Below the pieces are notes generated by a model that saw nothing but the letters and a program-made list of their open reading frames with translations, was not told the origin of the DNA and searched no databases. From Chitinophagaceae bacterium (lineage in GTDB: Bacteria > Bacteroidota > Bacteroidia > Chitinophagales > Chitinophagaceae): a DNA stretch of 12,195 nucleotides. The stretch spans positions 1-12,195 of the forward strand of contig CANHUK010000014.1 in NCBI GenBank assembly GCA_947463755.1, in the 5' to 3' direction. A program made the translations under genes and the position numbers. Shown here piece by piece: positions 1 to 6,735 of this stretch; the first letter of the stretch is position 1; every line of letters starts with the position of its first letter.

Positions 1-938
1 ACGGTCGAATAGGCCAGCACCTTCTTGATATCATTCTGACGCAACGCAATGGTAGCCGCCAGCAACGCCGTGGACAAGCCGATGATCGCAATGACCGATT
101 GCGTGAACGGAGCCAGGTCGAAGAGCACATGGCTGCGGGTGATCATATAAATACCTGCTGTAACCATTGTGGCGGCATGGATAAGGGCCGATACAGGCGT
201 GGGACCCGCCATGGCGTCAGGCAGCCAGGTGAACAGGGGGATCTGGGCAGATTTGCCCGTCGCCCCGACGAAAAGCAGGAGGGTGATGCCCGTCATGACG
301 GCAGCCGTAGCCTCGGGTGCCTTGTCGAATACCTGTGCGAAATCCGTTGTGCCAAAGCGCATCATCATCCAGAATACCGCCAACAGAAAACCCAGGTCAC
401 CAATGCGGTTCATCACGAAGGCCTTTTTAGCGGCATCATTGTACGCCTCATTGCCGAACCAGAAGCCGATCAGCAGGTATGAGCACAATCCGACGCCTTC
501 CCAGCCGATGAACATGATGACATAGTTCGAACCCAGCACCAGCAAAAGCATCGAAAACACAAACAGGTTCAGGTAGGCGAAGTAACGGGCATAATGCGGA
601 GGCTTCTCCTCGTGCATGTAGGCCGTGGAATAGAGATGGATCAGCGTCCCCACCCCGGTGATGATCAACAGGAACAGGACCGACAGCCGGTCGACCTGGA
701 AGGAGAACGGGATGTCCACCTTGCCCACTTTGATGAAGTCGAACAGCTTCACGACCTGGGTCTGAAAGTCAGCTGCCCCGACCTCACGGAAGATAAGCAG
801 ACTCATCACAAAGGACGCCAGTACGGCGCCCACGGCGATGACCGATACCAGGGTACGGGACAGCAGGTTCCTGCCGAGTCCGTTCAGCAGGAAGCCTGCC
901 AGCGGAAAGAGGGGGACCAGATAGATCAGTTTGCTCAT
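1..938 (-). CDS. nuoL: NADH-quinone oxidoreductase subunit L (3' end cut by window edge)
   Basis: This is the distal antiporter-like membrane subunit of complex I, which couples quinone reduction to proton translocation. The visible 312 residues start MSKLIYLVPLFPLAGFLLNG and contain the family landmarks: GWEGVGLCSYLLIGFW (145-160), with E147 matching the conserved TM5 glutamate; NRIGD (177-181); and GKSAQIPLFTWLPDAM (228-243), with K229 matching the conserved TM7 lysine. GPTPVSALIHAATMVTAG (245-262) follows, including H254. The frame stays open to base 1, so roughly half of the usual 600-plus residues are missing, including the long lateral helix. The start lies 37 bases after the nuoK stop and is the last gene of the operon seen here. 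Its very strong similarity to NuoL, rather than to the related NuoM, NuoN or Mrp antiporters, comes from the GWEGVG-LCSYLLIGFW segment and the gene order. Confidence 0.97.
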   Translation of the reverse strand, partial: MSKLIYLVPLFPLAGFLLNGLGRNLLSRTLVSVIAVGAVLASFVMSLLIFREVGAADFQTQVVKLFDFIKVGKVDIPFSFQVDRLSVLFLLIITGVGTLIHLYSTAYMHEEKPPHYARYFAYLNLFVFSMLLLVLGSNYVIMFIGWEGVGLCSYLLIGFWFGNEAYNDAAKKAFVMNRIGDLGFLLAVFWMMMRFGTTDFAQVFDKAPEATAAVMTGITLLLFVGATGKSAQIPLFTWLPDAMAGPTPVSALIHAATMVTAGIYMITRSHVLFDLAPFTQSVIAIIGLSTALLAATIALRQNDIKKVLAYST

Positions 939-975
939 ATTCGGTTCAGTTATGCCTGAGGAGGTGGCGGAGGGA

Positions 976-1311
976 TCAGTGTTTCAGCCGGTTAAGGAAA
1001 TTAATGTCGACGGAGTGGATGTTGCGATACATCATCACGATGATCGCCAGGCCCACGGTAACTTCTGCGGCCGCCACTACCATGATGAAGAAGACAAACA
1101 ACTGCGCCTCAGTACCGACGGTTGAAGCCGGATCGATCGCGAGCGCTGCCACGTGATGCATCTTGGAAAAAGCTACCAGCAGGAGATTCACCGCATTGAG
1201 CATAAGCTCGATGCACATGAACACGATGATGGCATTTCGCCGCGTGAGCACTCCGGCGATCCCGATGCTGAAGAGGATCAGGGAGAGAAAGATGTAATAG
1301 TTAACTGGCAT
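976..1311 (-). CDS. nuoK: NADH-quinone oxidoreductase subunit K
   Basis: This is a small three-helix membrane subunit of complex I, homologous to MrpC and mitochondrial ND4L, and it contributes to the proton path. The product has 111 residues. Helix 1 is about 5-22, helix 2 about 27-48 with the conserved membrane glutamate E35 in [12 protein letters not shown], and helix 3 about 70-95 with the second conserved glutamate E83 in [11 protein letters not shown]. In the E. coli protein (100 residues) these glutamates are E36 and E72, so the loop between helices 2 and 3 is about 12 residues longer here (about 50-68). The gene lies 100 bases after nuoJ, the largest gap in the operon, and 37 bases before nuoL. 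No clear Shine-Dalgarno sequence precedes the ATG. The identification is firm. Confidence 0.96.
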   Translation of the reverse strand: MPVNYYIFLSLILFSIGIAGVLTRRNAIIVFMCIELMLNAVNLLLVAFSKMHHVAALAIDPASTVGTEAQLFVFFIMVVAAAEVTVGLAIIVMMYRNIHSVDINFLNRLKH

Positions 1312-1411
1312 GACTTCTATTTTGTGGACGGGGCCTTTTCACGATGGCGTTCATTGGTCCGTCCCTGTATTTATTTTTTCTGCGCTTTCATGTTTGCTTG
1401 TTTCCTGCAGG

Positions 1412-1912
1412 TCAATCTTTTTTCCCGATCAGCACGGCACCGACCATGGCGCTCAGGAAAAGCACGCTGCTGATCTCGAATGGTACAACATAGTCGGTGA
1501 ACAGCACGGCGCCCAGCTGTTTCACCAATCCGATCGTGCCTTCCGGTCCCTCCAGGGTGCGTCCGCGCAATTCCGAATCGCGCAAGGCCGCGACCAGGAC
1601 GAGCAGCAACGTACCGCTGCCAATGGCGCCGGCCATCTTCAACCATTTATTTTTCTGTGGTTCTGTTTCCGCATTCATGTTCATTAACATGATGACGAAG
1701 AGGAAAAGGACCATGATGGCTCCGGCATATACGATCATGTTGACGATCGCCAGGAACTGCGCATTCATCAGGATATAGTGCCCGGAAATGGCAAAGAACA
1801 CCAGGATCAGCCACAGTACGCTGTGGACGGGGTTCCGGCTTGTGACCATCATCAGCGCACTCAGGATCGAGAGTGCGGACAGGAACCAGAAAAGGATCTG
1901 CGTTATGCTCAT
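1412..1912 (-). CDS. nuoJ: NADH-quinone oxidoreductase subunit J
   Basis: This is a membrane subunit of complex I (ND6 homologue) that sits between NuoH/NuoA and NuoK and carries the pi-bulge helix linked to coupling. The product has 166 residues and about five hydrophobic helices: roughly 4-23, 29-48, 53-77, 92-111 and 139-162. Recognisable signatures are RNPVHSVLWLIL (26-37), IVYAGAIMVLFLFVIMLMN (60-78), which is the hallmark helix, and FEISSVLFLSAMVGAVLI (145-162). The start lies only 8 bases after the nuoI stop, so translation of the two is probably coupled. The nuoI end is read within GCATAACGC, with no separate ribosome-binding sequence visible. Its length fits the bacterial family. Confidence 0.96.
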   Translation of the reverse strand: MSITQILFWFLSALSILSALMMVTSRNPVHSVLWLILVFFAISGHYILMNAQFLAIVNMIVYAGAIMVLFLFVIMLMNMNAETEPQKNKWLKMAGAIGSGTLLLVLVAALRDSELRGRTLEGPEGTIGLVKQLGAVLFTDYVVPFEISSVLFLSAMVGAVLIGKKD

Positions 1913-1920
1913 GGCTTGCG

Positions 1921-2493
1921 TTATGCGGTGAGATTCTTTCGAGTGTTTTCCTTGCGTTCTTCGATCTGTCCTTTCGCACGGGCGAAATCATCCGGTGCTT
2001 CCTTGGGATCGGGTATCAGGAGATCAGGCTTTCCGTAAATAAAGCTTTTGCGGGTGAAATTTGCTGGCGCAAAGGTCTCAGACAGATAGATCGCATCCTT
2101 CGGACAGGCTTCTTCGCAGAGTCCGCAGAAAATACAACGGAGCATGTTGATCTCATAGCGCGCGGCATATTTCTCCTCACGATACAGATGCTCCTCACCT
2201 TTTTTGCGTTCGGCTGCTTCCATGGTGATGGCTTCTGCGGGACAGGCCACGGCGCAAAGACCACAGGCGGTGCAGCGTTCCCGGCCCTCTTCATCGCGGT
2301 TCAGCACATGCAGGCCGCGGAATACAGAACTGAACGGCCGCTTCTGCTCAGGATACTGAATGGTGGCCTTTTTCTGGAAGATATGCCTGAAGGTGATCAT
2401 CATCCCCTTCAGGATGTTCGGCAGATAGAGCCGCTCCATCAGATTGAGGGGTTTGGGCTCCAGCACCTTCACTCGGTTCGTCAGCGGTTGCAT
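1921..2493 (-). CDS. nuoI: NADH-quinone oxidoreductase subunit I (two [4Fe-4S] ferredoxin-type protein)
   Basis: This peripheral-arm subunit holds clusters N6a and N6b, which carry electrons from NuoG towards N2 in NuoB. The product has 190 residues. Two 4Fe-4S motifs are intact: C74, C77, C80 with C84 followed by P (CTACGLCAVACP), and C120, C123, C126 with C130 followed by P (CIFCGLCEEACP). In the usual arrangement, the last cysteine of each motif binds the cluster of the other. The N-terminal stretch 17-40 looks amphipathic and would rest on the membrane next to NuoH, as in known complex I. The C-terminal 25 residues are highly charged and slightly longer than in E. coli NuoI (180 residues). 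The gene starts 67 bases after nuoH behind an A/T-rich leader and runs to 8 bases before nuoJ. Confidence 0.97.
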   Translation of the reverse strand: MQPLTNRVKVLEPKPLNLMERLYLPNILKGMMITFRHIFQKKATIQYPEQKRPFSSVFRGLHVLNRDEEGRERCTACGLCAVACPAEAITMEAAERKKGEEHLYREEKYAARYEINMLRCIFCGLCEEACPKDAIYLSETFAPANFTRKSFIYGKPDLLIPDPKEAPDDFARAKGQIEERKENTRKNLTA

Positions 2494-2560
2494 GTCTTTA
2501 TATTTATTTCCCGGTCTACAGGTTCAATTTAAATGATCGTTACACGATACCCCATGTCAC

Positions 2561-3634
2561 TCAGCTATTCAGCCAGAGGGTGACCACCCCGGTGATCAGC
2601 ATATTGGCCAGGGCCAGCGGGATCATCTTGCGCCAGCCCAGGTCCATCAATTGGTCGTAGCGGAAGCGCGGGATGGTCCAACGCACCCACATGAACAGGA
2701 ACAGGAAGAAGACGATCTTCGACAGCAGCATCAGGATGCCAAGGATCGCCACGATGTTGTTACCCCACGCAGCGGAGAGCGCGGTCTCGTCAACGAACGG
2801 AATGTCGTAGCCCCCGAAGAACAGGGTGGCCATCACCGCAGAGGACACGATCATGTTGATGTATTCGGAAAACAGGAAGAATCCAAGCTTCAGCGAGGAA
2901 TATTCCTGATGATATCCCATGTTCAACTCGCTCTCAGCCTCCGGAAGGTCGAATGGCGTACGGTTGCATTCAGCGAACACACACACCAGAAAGATCAGGA
3001 AGCCCAGGGGTTGCATGAAAATATTCCAACCCAGCAATCCGCCCAACCCGCCGGCCATTTGCTGCGTGACGATCTCTCCCAGATTCATCGTGCCCGTAAC
3101 GAACAGCAGCGCGATGATGCTGAGGCCCATTGCCAACTCATATGAAATGACCTGAGAGGCACCACGGATGGCTGCCAGCAGAGAGAATTTATTATTGGAT
3201 GCCCAGCCTCCGATCATCATGCCGAATACGCCGATGCTGACCACGGCAAAGACATAAAGGATACCGATATCAGGTTTTGCGATCGTAAGACTGACCGTGC
3301 GGTCGAAGATCTCCAGCTGGCTGCCCCAGGGCACGACCGCACCAGTGATCAAGGCCGTGAACATGGCGATGAACGGACCCAGAATAAAGAGGATCCGGTT
3401 CGATGCCAAAGGAATGAGTTCCTCCTTGAAGAACAGTTTGATGCCATCCGCCAGGGGCTGCAGCAATCCGAAAGGACCCGCACGGTTCGGACCATAGCGG
3501 TCCTGCATGATGCCGGCCACCTTGCGCTCGGCAAAGGTCGTGTACAATGCGATCCCCAGCAGCGCCAGCACTACGATGACAATGATGGAGAACTTTTCAA
3601 GGATCAGGGAGATATCCGTCGAAAGAAGTTGCAT
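2561..3634 (-). CDS. nuoH: NADH-quinone oxidoreductase subunit H
   Basis: This membrane subunit (ND1 homologue) forms the quinone-binding chamber with NuoB and NuoD and begins the chain of charged residues leading into the membrane arm. The product has 357 residues and about eight helices. Signatures are AERKVAGIMQDRYGPNRAGP (35-54), GLLQPLADGIKLFFKE (56-71), SYELAMGLSI (164-173), AECNRTPFDLPEAESEL (221-237), and FMWVRWTIPRFRYDQLM (314-330). The loop around 221-245, rich in acidic residues, lines the quinone entry tunnel in solved complexes. The length is slightly above that of E. coli NuoH (325 residues). The ATG is 12 bases after the nuoG stop and lies behind an A-rich leader (TTAAAATAAG) without a Shine-Dalgarno match. 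Confidence 0.97.
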   Translation of the reverse strand: MQLLSTDISLILEKFSIIVIVVLALLGIALYTTFAERKVAGIMQDRYGPNRAGPFGLLQPLADGIKLFFKEELIPLASNRILFILGPFIAMFTALITGAVVPWGSQLEIFDRTVSLTIAKPDIGILYVFAVVSIGVFGMMIGGWASNNKFSLLAAIRGASQVISYELAMGLSIIALLFVTGTMNLGEIVTQQMAGGLGGLLGWNIFMQPLGFLIFLVCVFAECNRTPFDLPEAESELNMGYHQEYSSLKLGFFLFSEYINMIVSSAVMATLFFGGYDIPFVDETALSAAWGNNIVAILGILMLLSKIVFFLFLFMWVRWTIPRFRYDQLMDLGWRKMIPLALANMLITGVVTLWLNS

Positions 3635-3646
3635 TCGAAACTTATT

Positions 3647-4741
3647 TTAAGCCTGCTTGTCGATGTTGAACGTGTCAGAAGTGGCCGGCCCCTGGATCTC
3701 GCTCAGGGCGATGCCCGGGCGATTTACCTCGCTGACGCTGTGAATATCCATCAGGAGTTTAGGAGCACGACCGCCATGTACGGCAGAGAAGGTCTCCTTT
3801 GGTTTATCCAGACCCGTGTAATGTCCCTGAGAGATGACGGAATGCCGGTCGATCTTGGTAGGACCCTCAATGACCCAATCGTTCACGTGCTTCTTCTCGA
3901 AACGGCAGGTGTTGCAGATCCAGTCCTCCACCTCTCCCCACTGATCTTTGCGACCGGTCACCCGGAGCACTTCATCTCCCCGCTGCCAGAGGGTCACCTT
4001 GCCCTTGCAGTTCGGGCAGTCGCGGTGCGCATCCACCGGTTTGGTGAACCAGACACGATTCTTGAAGCGGAAGGTCTTGTCTGTCAGGGCACCGACAGGA
4101 CAAACATCGATCACATTGCCGATGAAATCATTATCCAGCGACTTCTCGATATGCGTGGCGATCTCCGCATGGTCACCGCGGCTGAGGACCCCATGCACCC
4201 GCTTGCCGGTCACCTGGTCGGCGACGAACACGCAGCGGTAGCAAAGGATGCAACGGGTCATGTGCAATTGAATATACGGACCCAGGTCATGCTTCTCGAA
4301 GGTCCGGCGCTTGAATTCGTAGCGCGTTCCTTCCTTACCATGGCTGTAACTGAGGTCCTGCAGATGACACTCCCCGGCCTGGTCGCAAACGGGGCAGTCG
4401 AGCGGATGATTCAGCAACAGGAATTCCACGACGCCGTTGCGGGCATCTGTGACCTTTCCGCTGGTGATGTTCTTCACTTCCATGCCGTCCATGACGCCGG
4501 TCCGGCAGCTCGCCACCAGCTTGGGCATCGGGCGCGGGTCTGCCTCGCTTCCTTTGCTGACTTCCACCAGGCAGGTACGGCACTTGCCTCCGCTGCCTTT
4601 GAGTTTGGTGTAATAGCACATCGCCGGAGGTGCCACTTCCCCGCCGATCTGGCGGGCAGCCTGCAGGATGGTCGTTCCCTGCGGCACCTCGATGGTGATG
4701 TTGTCGATGGTGACTTTCAGCATCTTTATTTCGTCTGCCAT
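3647..4741 (-). CDS. nuoG: Short NADH-quinone oxidoreductase subunit G (Fe-S protein without the molybdopterin-like domain)
   Basis: This NADH-module subunit relays electrons from NuoF/NuoE to NuoI. The product has 364 residues, against 908 in E. coli and 783 in Thermus. Three cluster sites are intact: the N1b [2Fe-2S] ligands C42, C54, C57, C79; the N5-type His-Cys [4Fe-4S] ligands H112, C116, C119, C125; and the N4 [4Fe-4S] ligands C164, C167, C170, C214. Next comes a small domain with C242, C245, C276 and C279 (CxxC, 30 residues, CxxC) where E. coli and Thermus carry N7 with spacing CxxCxxxC-x27-C. The protein then stops after about 85 residues of low similarity, with no formate-dehydrogenase-like domain. 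nuoH follows after 12 bases with no remnant of a lost domain, so this looks like the native length. From memory, short NuoG proteins are usual in Bacteroidota. M7 (base 4723) is an alternative start, since MLKVTIDN resembles many family starts. Confidence 0.93.
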   Translation of the reverse strand: MADEIKMLKVTIDNITIEVPQGTTILQAARQIGGEVAPPAMCYYTKLKGSGGKCRTCLVEVSKGSEADPRPMPKLVASCRTGVMDGMEVKNITSGKVTDARNGVVEFLLLNHPLDCPVCDQAGECHLQDLSYSHGKEGTRYEFKRRTFEKHDLGPYIQLHMTRCILCYRCVFVADQVTGKRVHGVLSRGDHAEIATHIEKSLDNDFIGNVIDVCPVGALTDKTFRFKNRVWFTKPVDAHRDCPNCKGKVTLWQRGDEVLRVTGRKDQWGEVEDWICNTCRFEKKHVNDWVIEGPTKIDRHSVISQGHYTGLDKPKETFSAVHGGRAPKLLMDIHSVSEVNRPGIALSEIQGPATSDTFNIDKQA

Positions 4742-4792
4742 ATCCTTATGCTTTGCCGGGGGTCCTTATCGGAATGGTCCCGGATCATGGGT

Positions 4793-6139
4793 TCAAACCG
4801 TTGTCAGTGCTTCTGCGTAATGTGCCAGTCCGAAGTTGCGCTGCTGGCTCAATTCGGGATTATTCACATGCCATTCGAATTCGTCGCGGAAATGCCGGAT
4901 GGCAGCCGCCACGGGCCATGCGGCTGCATCTCCAAGCGGACAGATGGTATTGCCTTCGATCTTCCGCTGGATGTCCCACAGCAGATCGATATCGCTCAAC
5001 TGACCTTTGCCGTATTCGATCTTGTTCAGGATCTTTTCCATCCATCCGGTACCCTCACGGCAGGGAGAGCACTGTCCGCAGCTCTCATGGCGATAGAAAC
5101 GAGCCAGCGTCAGCGTGTGACGAACAATGCACTGGTCTTCGTCAAGTACGATGAAACCTCCGGAACCCATCATCGAGCCGGTAGCGAATCCTCCGTCTGC
5201 CAACCCTTCGTAGTGCATCATACGTGTCTCGCCTTTGGCCGTCTTCAACAGCAGATTAGCGGGCAGAATGGGGACAGAAGACCCACCGGGGATGCAGGCC
5301 TTGAGCCGTTTGCCGTGGGCGATGCCTCCGCAGTATTCGTCGCTGTAGATGAATTCTTCTACAGAGATGTTCATGTCGATCTCATAAACCCCCGGCTTGT
5401 TGATATTACCGCAAGCGGAGATAAGCTTAGTGCCGGTAGAGCGACCCACACCGATCTTTGCATATTCCTCGCCTCCTATGTTCAGGATGGGCACGACCGC
5501 TGCGAGGGTCTCCACGTTGTTGACCACCGTAGGGCAGTCCCACAATCCCTTGACCGCCGGGAAGGGTGGCTTGATGCGCGGATTACCACGCTTGCCCTCC
5601 AGACTCTCGATCAGGGCTGTCTCTTCGCCGCAGATGTAGGCACCGGCACCCCGCTGCACATAGATCTGGCAGTCGAATCCGGTTCCGAGGATGTTTTTAC
5701 CGAGCCAACCGTTGGCATTGGCTTCCACGATCGCCTGCTCCAGGATGTCCACGATCCAGGCGTACTCTCCGCGTATATAAATATAGGTGCGGTTACTTCC
5801 CAATGCCCATGACGCGGCGATCAGTCCCTCAATGAGCAGGTGCGGGATGAACTCCATCAGGTACCTGTCCTTGAAAGTACCCGGCTCGCTCTCATCCGCG
5901 TTGCAGACAAGGTAGCGGGGCACTCCTTCGGGCTTGGCCAGGAAGCTCCATTTCATGCCTGTCGGGAATCCGGCGCCCCCGCGTCCGCGCAGTCCGCTTT
6001 TCTTTACCTCCTCCACGACATCGGCCGGAGCCATCCGCAGGGCCTTTTCCACAGAGGCGTATCCGCCTTCACGACGGTAGACTTCATAGCTCCGGATGCC
6101 GGGGATGTGCGCTTTTTCCAGTAAGAGTTTCCTTCCCAT
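4793..6139 (-). CDS. nuoF: NADH-quinone oxidoreductase subunit F (NADH and FMN binding)
   Basis: This is the catalytic entry subunit of complex I. It oxidises NADH, passes a hydride to FMN, and sends electrons through cluster N3. The product has 448 residues, matching the usual length of about 440. The glycine-rich NADH site is RGRGGAGFPTGMKW (51-64). YLVCNADESEPGTFKDR (76-92) and RGAGAYICGEETALIESLEG (163-182) form the FMN pocket. PTVVNNVETLA (203-213) is also conserved. The N3 [4Fe-4S] ligands are C354, C357 and C360 (SCGQCSPCREGTGW) with C400 (ICPLGDAAAW). No key residue is missing. The start follows an AAGG element about ten bases upstream. It is 78 bases after nuoE and 51 bases before nuoG, forming the E-F-G NADH module. 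Confidence 0.97.
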   Translation of the reverse strand: MGRKLLLEKAHIPGIRSYEVYRREGGYASVEKALRMAPADVVEEVKKSGLRGRGGAGFPTGMKWSFLAKPEGVPRYLVCNADESEPGTFKDRYLMEFIPHLLIEGLIAASWALGSNRTYIYIRGEYAWIVDILEQAIVEANANGWLGKNILGTGFDCQIYVQRGAGAYICGEETALIESLEGKRGNPRIKPPFPAVKGLWDCPTVVNNVETLAAVVPILNIGGEEYAKIGVGRSTGTKLISACGNINKPGVYEIDMNISVEEFIYSDEYCGGIAHGKRLKACIPGGSSVPILPANLLLKTAKGETRMMHYEGLADGGFATGSMMGSGGFIVLDEDQCIVRHTLTLARFYRHESCGQCSPCREGTGWMEKILNKIEYGKGQLSDIDLLWDIQRKIEGNTICPLGDAAAWPVAAAIRHFRDEFEWHVNNPELSQQRNFGLAHYAEALTTV

Positions 6140-6217
6140 TGCTGTTTACCTTGGTTGGGTATCGATGCTATATGTCCGGCGACCAACGATCCCCGGATGA
6201 TCTTTACTATTCATGGC

Positions 6218-6709
6218 TCAGGCCACAGACTGTCGACATTCTTCGATGATGGCATCTACCTTCTCCGGGGTGAGATGCTCCCTGTAATGCTTACCGAGTT
6301 GCATCATCGGTGCGTATCCACAGGCGCCCAGGCATTCCACCGTCTTGAGCGTGAACAGCCCGTCTGCCGTGGTTTCTCCCACACCGATGCCCAGCTTGCC
6401 TTTGATGTAGCTGATGATATCATCACTCCCGCGCAGCATGCAGGGCCCCGTGTGGCAGACTTCGAATACGTGACTGCCAACCGGCTGCGTATTGAACATG
6501 CTGTAGAAAGTGGCCACCTCATATACTTCGATCGGCTCCAATTGTAGCAGGGAGGCCACGTAATCCATCGTCTCCGGACTCAGCCATCCGCTGAAATCCT
6601 CCTGGGCCATGTGGAGGACCGGGATGAGGGCGCTTTTTTGCTTTCCCTCCGGATATCTGTCGATGATCTGCCGGACTTCCGCCAGGCGTGTATCTGAAAA
6701 CTGCGTCAT
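6218..6709 (-). CDS. nuoE: NADH-quinone oxidoreductase subunit E (thioredoxin-like [2Fe-2S] protein)
   Basis: This subunit pairs with NuoF in the NADH module and holds the off-path [2Fe-2S] cluster N1a. The product has 163 residues, as expected. The N-terminal helical part contains EVYEVATFYSMF (61-72), a strong family signature. The thioredoxin-like part carries the four ligands C85, C90, C126 and C130 in the order CHTGPC and ECLGAC (C-x4-C-x35-C-x3-C). The gene lies 26 bases after nuoD. The ATG is preceded by an A-rich leader (ACAAACAGAAG) with only a weak Shine-Dalgarno resemblance. Together with nuoF and nuoG its presence shows the complex uses NADH, unlike the 11-subunit complexes of some anaerobic Bacteroidales that lack E, F and G. 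Confidence 0.97.
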   Translation of the reverse strand: MTQFSDTRLAEVRQIIDRYPEGKQKSALIPVLHMAQEDFSGWLSPETMDYVASLLQLEPIEVYEVATFYSMFNTQPVGSHVFEVCHTGPCMLRGSDDIISYIKGKLGIGVGETTADGLFTLKTVECLGACGYAPMMQLGKHYREHLTPEKVDAIIEECRQSVA

Positions 6710-6735
6710 AATCTTCTGTTTGTCCTGTTTATTGA

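Noticed and set aside
1873..2532. 219-codon plus-strand open frame opposite nuoI
   Set aside because: It is antisense to a gene with two complete 4Fe-4S motifs and shows no recognisable domain, so it is a shadow frame.
3647..3900. NuoG shortened by a frameshift or recent truncation
   Set aside because: The stop is 12 bases before nuoH, and nothing resembling the missing domain is present in any frame. The compact arrangement points to a stable short form.
3629..5812. A 727-codon open frame on the plus strand, opposite nuoG and nuoF
   Set aside because: It lies wholly antisense to two clear genes with intact Fe-S and FMN motifs. Its translation resembles no family and has no domain-like pattern. 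Long antisense frames are expected where the coding strand favours G or C in third positions.
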